Position numbers and translations under genes: made by a program. A stretch of 48,845 nucleotides of DNA from the NCBI GenBank assembly GCA_026708385.1, contig JAPOVA010000028.1:1-48845 (forward strand), written 5' to 3'. The DNA is from Simkaniaceae bacterium (lineage in GTDB: Bacteria; Chlamydiota; Chlamydiia; Chlamydiales; Simkaniaceae). Shown piece after piece: positions 34,338-43,931 of this stretch. The notes under the pieces were generated by a model. That model saw nothing but the letters and a program-made list of their open reading frames with translations. It did not search any database and was not told the DNA's origin. How positions within the stretch are numbered: position 1 is the first letter of the stretch; every line of letters starts with the position of its first letter.

Positions 34338-35507
34338 TCAATTCTCCGCCTTTTTGCCCGTGTAGAGATATTTCGGGCGAACGATCGGCGTTCCCTTTCC
34401 ACCCCGAGCTTCACACCTCTCGTAGATGATTTGCAGGGAAATGCCGACCACTCTGGCCATACCGAACAGTACGGTGAAGTATTCGGGATGGGGGAAGCCG
34501 GAGGCGACCAAGACGGTACCCGAGATGGCGTCGACGTTGGGATAGGGACTCGTGATACGGGACAGCTCTTTGAGAATATCGGGAACGATGCCTCTCAGGG
34601 AGAGTGCGATTTTGACGAGGGGATGGGCGGGGAATTGTGCCAGTGCCGTCTCATAGAACAGGGTCGCACGGGCATCCTCCGCCCGCAGAACGGTATGTCC
34701 GAAACCGTAGATCAATTTCTTTTCCTCCATCCTCTTTCGAATCAATTCCTCCAGCTCCCGGGAAGAGGGTGCTTCTCCGAGTTCGTCGAGGATCGACCGG
34801 ACGAATTCGAGACAATCTCGATTGGCCCTGCCGTGACGAGGGCCGGCGAGGGCGCACATGCTCGATGCGACCGAACCATAGAGATCTTCCAATCCCGAAG
34901 CGACCGCCTTTCCGACAAAGGCCGACAGATTGCCACCTCCGTGGTCGTAATGCATGACATTGAAGAGACGAAAGATTTCCGCAAGCTGTTTCTCATTGCC
35001 CTGAGGGGCGCGAAGCATCCGGGCAAAGTTCTCCATGTAACCCATCTTCCTGTCGGGAGGGGGGGTCTCTCCCCATCCCGCATGGTGGTTAATTACCGTT
35101 GCGGCGAGGTGGGGGATCTTGGCGATCAGATGTAGCGCATCCTCCCTGTAGTCTCGTTTTCCTCCCTCGACCATTCCCGAGATGAGGATGGCGGAGGCGA
35201 AGAGTTGCATGGGGTCGCCGGATCCGGGCAGGCTCAGGATGTGTTTGATGACCGCTTGCGAACACCGGCCCCGTTTTTTCAGCTCCTCGGCGAAGCGAGT
35301 CACATCGGTCTCCGAACCTTCCTCACCGTGGTAGAGGAGGTAGATGACCTGTTCGGGCTCTTTCTTGCACAGCTCGGCAATCGGACGACCTTTGTAGAAG
35401 AGCCCCTTGATCGGATCGACGTAAGAGGTCGTGCAGTATCCCACGGGATAACCACGCATACCCGTCTCCAGATGGTCTTCGGTGACCTCAAAAAGCACCT
35501 TTTCCAT
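34338..35507 (-). CDS. gltA: Citrate synthase (389 aa)
   Basis: Condenses oxaloacetate and acetyl-CoA to citrate, the first TCA-cycle step. Active-site regions are visible: MHYDHGGGNLSAF, GPRHGRAN with the catalytic histidine, FGHTVLRAEDAR, and PNVDAISG with the catalytic aspartate. The size fits the short (~370-390 residue) bacterial/PrpC-like class rather than the E. coli hexamer, so 2-methylcitrate synthase activity is a possible alternative. It follows mdh by 19 bases in one operon, which supports a TCA role. Chlamydiaceae lack citrate synthase; environmental chlamydiae have it, so this separates the organism from the classic pathogens. Confidence 0.9.
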   Translation of the reverse strand: MEKVLFEVTEDHLETGMRGYPVGYCTTSYVDPIKGLFYKGRPIAELCKKEPEQVIYLLYHGEEGSETDVTRFAEELKKRGRCSQAVIKHILSLPGSGDPMQLFASAILISGMVEGGKRDYREDALHLIAKIPHLAATVINHHAGWGETPPPDRKMGYMENFARMLRAPQGNEKQLAEIFRLFNVMHYDHGGGNLSAFVGKAVASGLEDLYGSVASSMCALAGPRHGRANRDCLEFVRSILDELGEAPSSRELEELIRKRMEEKKLIYGFGHTVLRAEDARATLFYETALAQFPAHPLVKIALSLRGIVPDILKELSRITSPYPNVDAISGTVLVASGFPHPEYFTVLFGMARVVGISLQIIYERCEARGGKGTPIVRPKYLYTGKKAEN

Positions 35508-35526
35508 GTCCGTTTCCTCTATTCTC

Positions 35527-36546
35527 TCATGACAAGAGGGTGGCGACGGCCTCCCTCTCCTCCGTAAGTTCTCTCTCCGTAGCGACGAGCTTCTCCTCCA
35601 GGAAGGGGGTGCGTTGCAATCCCGTTACGCAGACGACCCGGTGCTCCCCCCCCTTTTCGGTCCGGCAGGGGAGGGAGAAGATGAGATCCTCTCGAATGCC
35701 GTACCCGTTCCCCTTTGCCAAAGAGGCTACCGAGTACCACGACTCCTCTCGTGTCGGAGTCGCCAGTGAAAGGACGGTGTCGATAATGGCATTGGCGGCC
35801 GATGTGGCGGAAGAGACCCCCAATGCGGCAATAACGGCCGCTCCGCGTTTTTGGACGGAAGTGATGAATTCTCCCTCAAGCCAAGGGCGATCGTCGATTA
35901 CATCGGTTACGGGACGGCCCCGGATCCGTGCATTGACGAAATCGGGTACTTGAGTGGTGGAGTGATTGCCCCATATCGTGACGCGATCGACATCGGCGAC
36001 CCGGACACCCGCTTTCTTCGCCAACATCGACTCTGCCCGGTTTTGGTCCAGGCGGGTCATGGCGAAAAAGCGATCCCGAGGGATATCGGGAGCGTGATGC
36101 ATGGCGATAAGGCAATTTGTGTTGCACGGATTACCGACGACCAAGACCCGGATTTTCTCATCGGCAACCCGATTCAGAGCCCTGCCATGTTCTCGGAAGA
36201 TTGCGGCATTTGCCTGCAAGAGATCTTTCCGTTGCATTCCGGGCCCTCTCGGCCGTGATCCGACCAAAAGGGCCCACGAGACGCCTTCGAAAATCCGGTC
36301 CGGGTCGGATCCGACACGCACTTCGTCGAGGAGGGGAAAGGCGCAGTCTTCGAGTTCCATAACCACTCCGCGGAGCGCATCGAGGGCCTCGGGTATCTCC
36401 AGAAGGTGCAGTGCGACGGGTTGTCCCTTTCCGAACAGCTCTCCGCTCGCGATTCTACAGAGCAGGTTGTAGGCGATCCGGCCCGCAGCCCCCGTGACGG
36501 CAATGCGTACGGGATTCCGTTTCTGTTCCACCTGTCCCCGTTCCAT
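35527..36546 (-). CDS. mdh: Malate dehydrogenase (339 aa)
   Basis: NAD-dependent oxidation of malate to oxaloacetate. The start at the ATG at 36544-36546 (MERGQVEQ) follows GGAGGAGGCGGAGC. The N-terminal Rossmann motif is [12 protein letters not shown]. Further family landmarks are [13 protein letters not shown] (substrate-loop arginines), VGNPCNTNC, and [14 protein letters not shown] with the catalytic histidine. It belongs to the cytosolic-type MDH clade (MDH type 2) used by chlamydiae. It forms an operon with gltA, so oxaloacetate production and consumption are coexpressed. It diverges from the porin gene, the kind of neighbourhood also seen in Chlamydia, where mdh lies near aaxA. Confidence 0.95.
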   Translation of the reverse strand: MERGQVEQKRNPVRIAVTGAAGRIAYNLLCRIASGELFGKGQPVALHLLEIPEALDALRGVVMELEDCAFPLLDEVRVGSDPDRIFEGVSWALLVGSRPRGPGMQRKDLLQANAAIFREHGRALNRVADEKIRVLVVGNPCNTNCLIAMHHAPDIPRDRFFAMTRLDQNRAESMLAKKAGVRVADVDRVTIWGNHSTTQVPDFVNARIRGRPVTDVIDDRPWLEGEFITSVQKRGAAVIAALGVSSATSAANAIIDTVLSLATPTREESWYSVASLAKGNGYGIREDLIFSLPCRTEKGGEHRVVCVTGLQRTPFLEEKLVATERELTEEREAVATLLS

Positions 36547-36678
36547 GCTCCGCCTCCTCCGTGATCCCCCATTTAAAGGGGGAACGCGTATATCCGGCAA
36601 GAGAATTTTTGTTGGGTTTTTTACGGCACATCGGATAGAGTGAGCAGTATCGACTCGAATGTTCGGGGGTGACCTATC

Positions 36679-38040
36679 ATGTTTTTGTCAATCCGGTTGT
36701 TGAGCCTTTGCCTGCTCTCTTCGATTCTGTCCGTTTCTTTCGTCTCCGCTGCCGATTACAAATTTGCCGGAACCGCGCAGAGGCGACACGAGCATCTCAC
36801 CTCCCACTTCTCTTCCGGGGAGACGAAGCCCCTTTCGTGGTGGGAACGGGGGTACATGACGGGGGACTGGTGGGGTATTCGTACGAAGTTGGCAAAGGAC
36901 GGAGTCACGATCGGGGCGACCTACGTGACCGACATTTTGGGCAATCCGGTAGGAGGTAATGCTCACGGTTTTGCCTTTGCCGGATCGCTCGGGGTGGATA
37001 TGAACATCCGGTTCGGGGCCTTTTCCAACCTCGATTGGCTGAGCTTTTACTCTTCGGTCGTGGCGCGGACGGGAACAAACCTGAGTGCGGACAAAATCCT
37101 CAACCAATTCACCGTGGCGCAGGTATATGGCGGGCAAAATGTGCGTGCGAATGAAAACTACTTCAAGATTGCCTCTCCGAACGGCCTGTTCGTGCTGAAG
37201 GCCGGACGGATCGACGGAGGTAATGACTTCCTGCAGTCCGATCTGTACTACGAGTTCGTCAATAACGGGATTGACGGCAACCCCGTTTCGATTTTCGTGA
37301 ATAGCCCCGCCTTTTCGGCATATCCGAATGCTACGTGGGGTGCCTCGTTGCGATGTGTACCTCGCGATCGGGTCGTAGCCAAATTCGGCGTGTATACGGC
37401 GGAGCCGCGTGTGCGCCGGAACCGGTACCACGGATTCAAGTGGGATTTTGACGGGAGCGACGGTGTGCTCCTGATCACCGAGTGGGGTTACGAAGTGAAC
37501 CGGCGCAAAACCGACAAGGGTTGTCCCGGTAATTACCGGGCCGGTGTCTACTATGTTACCGAACAATCGGGACGCAAGTTTTCCGGCGAGTCGTACGAGT
37601 CCGATTGGGGGTACTACTTCCTCCTCGATCAAATGATATACCGGAAGCCGGGTAGTGAGACCGGGGGGCTCACCCCCTTCGTTACCCTACTCTTCGCTCC
37701 CGAAGACCGTAATCCCCTTCCCTTCTTCCTCACCGCCGGTTTGGTATACAAGGGACTCTTTTCCCGGCGTCCGGATGATTATACGAATCTGGGGTGTGTC
37801 TACGGTAGGTATAGTTCACGGCTTCGCGAAGCACAGAGGCTCATGCAAACCGACAGACTCTCGGGCAGTTTCGAAAGCGATCCCCAATACTTCGAATCGG
37901 TCATCGAATGCAACCACCGGTTTCAGATGAACAAGTGGTTGCAGGTCATTCCGGATATCCAATACATCATCCGACCCAAAGGACTTAAGAATAGGAGGAA
38001 TGTCCTTGTCGTCGGTGTTCAGGTGGGGGCTGTTTTTTAG
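36679..38040 (+). CDS. OprB/AaxA-type carbohydrate-selective porin family protein (453 aa)
   Basis: A signal peptide covers about 1-24, cut after VSFVSA. The mature protein starts with a polar segment containing [23 protein letters not shown], the signature of the OprB family, followed by alternating amphipathic strands and a C-terminal hydrophobic/aromatic end (VGVQVGAVF). This predicts a 16-stranded outer-membrane beta-barrel. In Chlamydia the homologue AaxA passes arginine/agmatine for the aaxABC acid-resistance system; aaxB and aaxC are not adjacent here, so substrate is open (sugar or amino acid). GGGGGTGA precedes the ATG. Transcribed divergently from mdh. Confidence 0.85.
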   Translation: MFLSIRLLSLCLLSSILSVSFVSAADYKFAGTAQRRHEHLTSHFSSGETKPLSWWERGYMTGDWWGIRTKLAKDGVTIGATYVTDILGNPVGGNAHGFAFAGSLGVDMNIRFGAFSNLDWLSFYSSVVARTGTNLSADKILNQFTVAQVYGGQNVRANENYFKIASPNGLFVLKAGRIDGGNDFLQSDLYYEFVNNGIDGNPVSIFVNSPAFSAYPNATWGASLRCVPRDRVVAKFGVYTAEPRVRRNRYHGFKWDFDGSDGVLLITEWGYEVNRRKTDKGCPGNYRAGVYYVTEQSGRKFSGESYESDWGYYFLLDQMIYRKPGSETGGLTPFVTLLFAPEDRNPLPFFLTAGLVYKGLFSRRPDDYTNLGCVYGRYSSRLREAQRLMQTDRLSGSFESDPQYFESVIECNHRFQMNKWLQVIPDIQYIIRPKGLKNRRNVLVVGVQVGAVF

Positions 38041-38072
38041 AGTGCCCTCGCTCTCGATGTCGGGAACTCTCC

Positions 38073-40196
38073 TTAGCCGGTCGCTCCTTTCGTTTTATCC
38101 GGTCGTTGTTTGACTGTTCTCGTCGTTTTGGCCGGTTTTTCTCCCCCGACCGTTCCGGAGTAGATCCTTTCGAGTAATAGCGACTTCACTTCCTGAGATC
38201 TACCTCCGGGAGCCGCGGATGGAAGGAGAGGACGCGTTCCGTGGCTGTTCATACGATCGTTGGTGTCGACGGAGATGTCGGTTTCCGCTACTAAGAACCG
38301 GAGAACGTTCCGACCGTGGCAATCGGAATGTCCGGCATCGGCCCCTTTCCGGAGTAACACATGTACGATAGGTAGGTGGCCGTTTCCGACTGCGCGCATG
38401 AGGGGGGTCACGTTTTCTTTGTCGGAATCATCGACGGGGGCACCCTTGTGGATTAACATTGCCACGGCTTTCTCAGCGCCGTTTCCGGCAGCGTAGGCAA
38501 GGGATGTCAAACCGTTGTGGTCGGCGCACTTGATATCCGCACCTGCTTCGAGCAATACCTCTGCGATTGAGGAAAAGTTGTTTCCGGAGGCAAACATGAG
38601 GGGTGTTCTGCCATAACTATCGGAAAGATCGACACGGGCGTTATGTTCGAGCAACACTCGTACACTCTCCATGCAGCCGTTTCCGGCTGCGCAAATCAGG
38701 GGTGTTCGTTGATCTTGGCCGATGCCGAGGTTGGGATCGGCGCCCTGTTTGATCAACTGCTCTACGATTTCCGGGTGATTGTGTCCTGCGGCGAGCATCA
38801 TTGCCGTCTGATCGTAGCTATTGATGTGGTTGATGTTGGCGTTATAATTAAGCAACAACGCCATGCTTTCTTGACGGTTGCGTTTGGCAGCGCAGGTAAG
38901 GGCCGTTTCACGATCGGGTTCGGCAATGTGATTGACGAGGACACCGTTTTTGAGCAACTGTTTCACAATCTGTGGCTGGTCATTTCCGGTAGCAAGGAGG
39001 AGGGGTGTTTGGTTGTGGACATTGATACGATCGGGGTCGGCCCCGTGTTCGAGCAAAATTTCTACGATCTGCGCAAGAGTGTTCTGTGCGATAGTCGTCT
39101 TCTCCTTCGAGCCGCTAAAGGAGTAGCCGGAGACGTACATAAGGGGTGTCATACCCTCTCTATCGGGATGGTCGACATCTTTGACGCGCGTGATCAACTT
39201 CCGTACGTTCTCTAAAGAACCGACTTCGGCGGCATGCGTAAGGGGGACCTTACCATCAAGATCCGGAAGATCGCAATCGGCACCCTGTTCGATCAACTCC
39301 TCCGTGATCTTCGGATGGTTCCCCCTGACCGCGTATGTAAGAGCCGCCCACCCGTTTTGGTCGATACTCCGGACATCGGCACCATATTCGATCAACTTCT
39401 GTACGTTCTGCAAAGAATCGACTGCGGCGGCATGCATAAGGGGTGTCATACCATTAAGATCGGGAAGGCTGTAATCGGCACCCTGTTTGATCAATTCCTC
39501 TACGATTTCCGGATGATTCCCCCTGACCGCGTATGTAAGAGCCGTCCGCCCGTTTTGGTCGATACTCCGGACATCGGCACCATATTCGATCAACTTCCGT
39601 ACGCTCTCCAAAGAACCGGCTCCGGCGGCAAGCATGAGAGATGTCTCTTGTTTTCCTCTGCCATCAACGGTAGGATCGACAGTGGTATCCGTATCATCAG
39701 CGACAGGGTTGACAGTGGCGCCTGCTTTAAGTAGCTTTTCCACGATTTCCGGAAAGTTGCTTCCGGCGGCGAGCATAAGGGGTGTTGTGCCGTAGTTATT
39801 GGGAAGATCGACGGAGGCGCCCGCCCCAATCAACATGTCCACGATGTTCGAGAAGCCGTTTCCGGTGGCATACATAAGTAGCGTCATACCATGACTGTCC
39901 GGAAGATTGAGATCGGCATTTTGTTCGATCAATTGCCGGATGAACCCCGGCCGATCACTTTCGGTGGCACGTAGAAAGAGTCTCACATTCCGATCTCCTT
40001 CGGATTCGGCGACGGGCTCCCGTTCGATCGATCTCTGTTCATAGTCCACCTGCAGGAAAGCTCGCACGGCATAGAACTTGACTTGGGAGGTTATTTCCAG
40101 AAATTCCTTATACGATGCATATTTGTTCCCCCTGTTCGGGTGGGTGATGGGGGTAGGATCGTTCAACCATGGCTTTGTTCCTGATATCGATGACAT
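38073..40196 (-). CDS. Ankyrin-repeat protein, about 16 repeats (707 aa)
   Basis: A ribosome-binding site (AGGAG) lies nine bases before the ATG, behind a consensus-like promoter. After a ~65-residue N-terminal region without a signal peptide, about sixteen 33-residue ankyrin units run from 69 to ~640, with the classic G-x-TPLM-x-A-x-x-x-x and V-x-x-LL-x-x-GAD pattern. The third unit is followed by an Asp/Thr-rich insertion, and one unit (about 350-385) has a 15-residue insertion. Residues 195-260 and 261-326 are two almost identical 66-residue (two-repeat) units. The C-terminal ~60 residues are basic and repeat-free. Ankyrin proteins of intracellular bacteria are often effectors that bind host proteins; this is inferred here. 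It is divergent from the GH18-like gene at 40400. Confidence 0.9.
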   Translation of the reverse strand: MSSISGTKPWLNDPTPITHPNRGNKYASYKEFLEITSQVKFYAVRAFLQVDYEQRSIEREPVAESEGDRNVRLFLRATESDRPGFIRQLIEQNADLNLPDSHGMTLLMYATGNGFSNIVDMLIGAGASVDLPNNYGTTPLMLAAGSNFPEIVEKLLKAGATVNPVADDTDTTVDPTVDGRGKQETSLMLAAGAGSLESVRKLIEYGADVRSIDQNGRTALTYAVRGNHPEIVEELIKQGADYSLPDLNGMTPLMHAAAVDSLQNVQKLIEYGADVRSIDQNGWAALTYAVRGNHPKITEELIEQGADCDLPDLDGKVPLTHAAEVGSLENVRKLITRVKDVDHPDREGMTPLMYVSGYSFSGSKEKTTIAQNTLAQIVEILLEHGADPDRINVHNQTPLLLATGNDQPQIVKQLLKNGVLVNHIAEPDRETALTCAAKRNRQESMALLLNYNANINHINSYDQTAMMLAAGHNHPEIVEQLIKQGADPNLGIGQDQRTPLICAAGNGCMESVRVLLEHNARVDLSDSYGRTPLMFASGNNFSSIAEVLLEAGADIKCADHNGLTSLAYAAGNGAEKAVAMLIHKGAPVDDSDKENVTPLMRAVGNGHLPIVHVLLRKGADAGHSDCHGRNVLRFLVAETDISVDTNDRMNSHGTRPLLPSAAPGGRSQEVKSLLLERIYSGTVGGEKPAKTTRTVKQRPDKTKGATG
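39219..39614 (-). repeat. Two 198-bp tandem units in the ankyrin gene
   Basis: The adjacent 198-bp units encode residues 195-260 and 261-326 and share long identical stretches (KLIEYGADVRSIDQNG, ALTYAVRGNHP). This suggests recent duplication of a two-repeat block. Confidence 0.8.
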
Positions 40197-40234
40197 TGTG
40201 AAATACTCCTGCTTGTAAAAATAGCTTGTCCCGT

Positions 40235-40264
40235 ATTATATCTGTTTTTTGCGTAAAAATGCAA
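40235..40264 (-). promoter_or_regulatory. Promoter of the ankyrin gene
   Basis: The -35 TTGCAT (40259-40264) and a perfect -10 TATAAT (40235-40240) are spaced 18 bases on the minus strand, in an AT-rich region. Confidence 0.7.
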
Positions 40265-40330
40265 CTTTCATGAAAAAAACACATTCTCAAAAAATTTTTA
40301 ATTACTTTATTATCAATAATCTTAATTCAT

Positions 40331-40359
40331 TTGTAATTAAAGTAGGCTTGTTGTATATT
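40331..40359 (+). promoter_or_regulatory. Promoter of the first GH18-like gene
   Basis: The -35 TTGTAA (40331-40336) and -10 TATATT (40354-40359) are spaced 17 bases, 40 bases before the ATG. AGGAA lies seven bases before the start codon. Confidence 0.7.
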
Positions 40360-40399
40360 GACGTTTATGCATTAGGGAAAATACGGAAGGAATACATTC

Positions 40400-42463
40400 A
40401 TGCAAGACGGAAATATTCATGATTGCGGATCGAAAGATTTGCGGAGCGGTGAAACGCCCTTAGCGTTTATGCATCTGATTCACAATGACATTCATCGAGT
40501 TTCCAAAGAGCTTAGAAGGGTCGAGGAAACTTGCGAAACAAGGGAAGGGAAGAAGAGCAAGAGCTCCAAGACCGTACCTCTGTTCGCGCCGAAGGGGGTC
40601 GAAGAACCGTCGGATGCCGACTATGTGTACACGGCGATCACGGGTAAGGTGTCGGGACATTATCCGAAGTGGATTGCCTTCTTTGCGCAACAGGGCGAGA
40701 CCCGAGATCAGGCGGTGGCCGACGCATCGGTGATCGTATACAAGGTACTCATACCCGAGGTGAGAACACTCTACAACGAACTCAGAACAAAACCGAACGG
40801 GAACGATGCAGTGTTGCGAAATGTCGCAATACTACTCGGAAACCTATCTCCTCACTCTCTCACCGAGCCGCAGACTTCCTCTATCCGGGCACTCATTCCC
40901 TCTCTCGGAGCCTATCAGAGAGCTCTTGTCCTCCTTAAACGGACGGAGATTTCTCTGGCCGACGGCATTGCATCCGACACGTTTCAGTTGGAAAACGACC
41001 TCGCCTATCTCAAGATGATCAAAGAAGGAAAGGAGTGCGATGCTTTGGAAAATCGGATCAAGCAACTCGAACAAAGTCTGTCCGATGCTCGGGTAAAGAT
41101 CAACGGCATCGGCGCACATATCGTGTTACTCGTTCGGGAATTGACCGACCTCATCACATCCCGCTTTATGGCCGTTTGCATTCCGGATGCGAAACCGATG
41201 AGTGAAGCACAATTCGAACGGGAGATGGAGAGACTGGAAGGACAGGTTGCGGCACTGAAGAAGAGTAGCGATTACCGAGTCGTCATAGCCGATGCACACG
41301 GTTTGCGGGAGATCACCGACTTGTCCCGGAGTATCTATGATCTGAATCCGGAGCTTTGCAAAGAGGGTCTTCTCCACGGAGATCCGAAAAACGGATTTAG
41401 AAATATTTTAGGCGATAGGGGTCCCGGCATTTGGTTCGATGCGAGTCACATTCTTCGCATCACCTCTCCTGCCGATTTCACCGAGCAGTTGGATGGTTAT
41501 TTCCGTCAGATGGCCCGGAGTGGTATTACGAGCGCGAAGCTCTCTTTTGCACGACTTAACGGCAACGCGAAGCAGGTCGATACCGTTGCTACCCTGTTCG
41601 AAAAGGCGGAGGTTGCGGGAGTCGACAACCCCATGGCCGTGACGGCCTCCGTAGCCGCCGAATGGGGCATCACCCTGGGTATCTCCTTGGGGTGTGGGAA
41701 AGGTACGACCACCTTGGACTTCGGGAGCGATCCCGTAGCATCGGCAAGGGCCTTCCGGGAAAAGTACGGCCGGTATTGCAAAGGTGGCATCGACGTGCAT
41801 GTTGACGGGGAAGTCGTCGCACGTTTCCTCGACAAGGAGGGAAAGGACAAGGTTACGGCCTTTTTCAGAGAGCTACACACCCCGGAGGAGTCGGAAAACA
41901 TTCCGGTTCAGCTCACCCTTCGCGGGAGCGTAGGGCAAAACGCGGAACCTCTGGCCTTCCTCTTTAAGGAGGGTTATATCGATTCGGTCAATGTTATGGC
42001 TTACGATTGCGACGATTGCGCATTCGATGATGTCGGATTTGATGACTCCGAATCGGTCGATTGGATCGAATTTTTTGTCGATACCTGCGACATTGCCCCC
42101 GATGAGGCCATGAGTATGTTGCATTGGGGAGTCGAAGATGCCCTATCCTACTCGGATCCGTCGAAGACGGGCCGGACCGATCCGGATCGATCTTTGAACC
42201 GAGGGGCACTCGACAGGGTGAGCACTCATCTCAAAGAGATGGATGCCGGTGTTGCCTTTAGTGAGGAGGTCGAGCAACTACGTATCGATACGATTACCGA
42301 ATGGAACCGGAAACGACCGGATCAAAAGCTCTCATCCGATGCCCGGTTCGGATCACAGATGTGGTGGGTGGATGCAAGACGGCTCCCCGGAGACCGGCTC
42401 CTCTCCCTCTACCCGGAAGCGGGAGCGGCGACGAGACAGATCGTGCGTAGTTATCCCTTCTAG
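40400..42463 (+). CDS. GH18-like protein with altered catalytic motif (687 aa)
   Basis: There is no signal peptide. Residues ~70-340 are an unrecognised helical region with a coiled-coil-like part (LENRIKQLEQSLSDARVKI). From ~350 a TIM-barrel resembling chitinase-type glycoside hydrolase 18 begins: GISLGCGKGT stands for the S-x-G-G strand, and GGIDVHVDG (D465-x-H467-x-D469) for the catalytic D-x-D-x-E strand. DSVNVMAYD, MLHWGVEDA and QMWWVDA follow the later barrel strands. The catalytic Glu is replaced by Asp469 and the middle Asp by His, so chitinase activity is doubtful; a carbohydrate-binding role is more likely. It is about half identical by eye to the protein at 43932-45995 along the whole length. 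The absence of a Sec signal could mean type III secretion. Confidence 0.65.
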   Translation: MQDGNIHDCGSKDLRSGETPLAFMHLIHNDIHRVSKELRRVEETCETREGKKSKSSKTVPLFAPKGVEEPSDADYVYTAITGKVSGHYPKWIAFFAQQGETRDQAVADASVIVYKVLIPEVRTLYNELRTKPNGNDAVLRNVAILLGNLSPHSLTEPQTSSIRALIPSLGAYQRALVLLKRTEISLADGIASDTFQLENDLAYLKMIKEGKECDALENRIKQLEQSLSDARVKINGIGAHIVLLVRELTDLITSRFMAVCIPDAKPMSEAQFEREMERLEGQVAALKKSSDYRVVIADAHGLREITDLSRSIYDLNPELCKEGLLHGDPKNGFRNILGDRGPGIWFDASHILRITSPADFTEQLDGYFRQMARSGITSAKLSFARLNGNAKQVDTVATLFEKAEVAGVDNPMAVTASVAAEWGITLGISLGCGKGTTTLDFGSDPVASARAFREKYGRYCKGGIDVHVDGEVVARFLDKEGKDKVTAFFRELHTPEESENIPVQLTLRGSVGQNAEPLAFLFKEGYIDSVNVMAYDCDDCAFDDVGFDDSESVDWIEFFVDTCDIAPDEAMSMLHWGVEDALSYSDPSKTGRTDPDRSLNRGALDRVSTHLKEMDAGVAFSEEVEQLRIDTITEWNRKRPDQKLSSDARFGSQMWWVDARRLPGDRLLSLYPEAGAATRQIVRSYPF

Positions 42464-42489
42464 ATAGGGGACGGTCACCTATTTTTCTT
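42464..42489 (+). terminator. Probable rho-independent terminator of the first GH18-like gene
   Basis: Stem ATAGG (42464-42468) and CCTAT (42478-42482), with a nine-base loop, is followed by a T run (TTTTTCTT). It begins directly after the stop codon. The stem is short. Confidence 0.45.
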
Positions 42490-42548
42490 GTTGCAAACCC
42501 GTGTTTCCGGATACCATGGATCCGGACGGAAGGGTGTTGCCCCTCGCG

Positions 42549-43895
42549 ATGCGGACGATCGTAGCCATGACCGTGAGAGAGAGAAAAACGTTTCATATCC
42601 GTACCTACGGATGTCAGATGAACGAGCTCGACACCGAGCTGATGGCGGGTCAGTTGACGAAGCGTGGGTTTACGCAGGTGGCGAGTGAAGAGGAGGCCGA
42701 CCTTCTTATCTTCAATACCTGTTCGATTCGCGATTTGGCCGAAAGGAAGGTGATGGGCAAGATCGGCCTACTCGGCCGGGTCCGAAAGAGAAAGCTGATC
42801 GGTGTGACGGGATGTATGGCCATGGCGAAAAAGGAGGCCCTTTTTCGCAAATTGCCACAGGTCGACTTCGTGATCGGAACGAACAATATCACCGATCTGG
42901 GCGATGTGGTCGAAGAGGTCATTGAAACGGGAGAGAGGCGCATCAGGGTTTCCGACCGTTTTGAGGAAAACCTCGATTACCTTGCGGCCAAAAGGGACAA
43001 TCCGCTTAAAGCATATGTGTCGATCATACGGGGGTGCGATAAATTCTGCACCTATTGTGTCGTCCCTTATACGAGGGGGAGAGAGGTCTCTCGCCCGGCC
43101 GAGGATATCGAAAACGAGTGTCGCGTATTGGCGGGGAAGGGATACAAGGAGGTGACCCTCCTGGGACAGAACGTGAACAGTTACGGTAAGGATAAGGGGG
43201 GAAAGGGCGAACTCTTCCATGACTTACTCTACCGCCTCGATAAAATCGAGGGGTTGGAGAGGATCCGTTTCATGACGAGCCATCCCGTCGATATTACCCT
43301 TTCTCTTATGGAGGCGATCCGCGATTTGCCTTCCCTCTGCGAGTTCGTCCATTTTCCCATGCAGGCGGGTTCGGATAGAATTTTACGTAAGATGCATAGG
43401 ATCTACACGAAGCGGGAATATTTTACCAAGGTGGCCTTGCTCAAAGAGACGATCCCGAACGCTTCTTTGGGTACCGATATGATTGTCGGTTTTCCCACGG
43501 AAACGGATGCCGATTTTGAAGAGACGTACGAGGCCTTCAAGGCGATTCGCTATTCGGTCGCTTTTCTCTATACATTCAGTCCGCGGAAGGGGACACCCGC
43601 CATGAGATGGCGCGATGATGTCTCTGCCGAGGTCAAAGAAGAGCGCCTTAAGAGACTCATGACCCTCTACGAAGAGGTAGCGGCTGAGGAGAGAGCCGGC
43701 ATGATGGGGGATAGGGTGGAGGTGCTCGTAGATCGGAAAACCCGAGACGGTCGGCTTAGAGGGCGGACGGGGTGTTGGAAAAAGATTCTCTTTCCGGGTG
43801 ATGCATCGATGATCGGTACGTTGCAGTCGGTGCGGGTGCTCGGATTTACTCATCACACATTGATCGGAGAAGTGATTGTTGCGAATCCTCGTTGA
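42549..43895 (+). CDS. miaB: tRNA-2-methylthio-N6-dimethylallyladenosine synthase MiaB (448 aa)
   Basis: A radical-SAM methylthiotransferase that modifies A37 of tRNAs reading UNN codons. The N-terminal UPF0004 domain has YGCQMNELDTE, NTCSIRDLAERK and GVTGCMA with its three cluster cysteines. The radical-SAM motif is GCDKFCTYCVVPYTRG. A C-terminal TRAM domain is present (DRVEVLVD to HHTLIGEVIVA). The frame stays open up to ATG 42501; I prefer the ATG at 42549 or 42567 because homologues begin shortly before the Y-G-C-Q motif, but there is no clear ribosome-binding site. It lies between the two GH18-like paralogues, and the second follows after 36 bases. Confidence 0.92.
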   Translation: MRTIVAMTVRERKTFHIRTYGCQMNELDTELMAGQLTKRGFTQVASEEEADLLIFNTCSIRDLAERKVMGKIGLLGRVRKRKLIGVTGCMAMAKKEALFRKLPQVDFVIGTNNITDLGDVVEEVIETGERRIRVSDRFEENLDYLAAKRDNPLKAYVSIIRGCDKFCTYCVVPYTRGREVSRPAEDIENECRVLAGKGYKEVTLLGQNVNSYGKDKGGKGELFHDLLYRLDKIEGLERIRFMTSHPVDITLSLMEAIRDLPSLCEFVHFPMQAGSDRILRKMHRIYTKREYFTKVALLKETIPNASLGTDMIVGFPTETDADFEETYEAFKAIRYSVAFLYTFSPRKGTPAMRWRDDVSAEVKEERLKRLMTLYEEVAAEERAGMMGDRVEVLVDRKTRDGRLRGRTGCWKKILFPGDASMIGTLQSVRVLGFTHHTLIGEVIVANPR

Positions 43896-43931
43896 TGCTA
43901 CGTCCGGGGGGCGGGTGTCCGCCTTGCGAAG

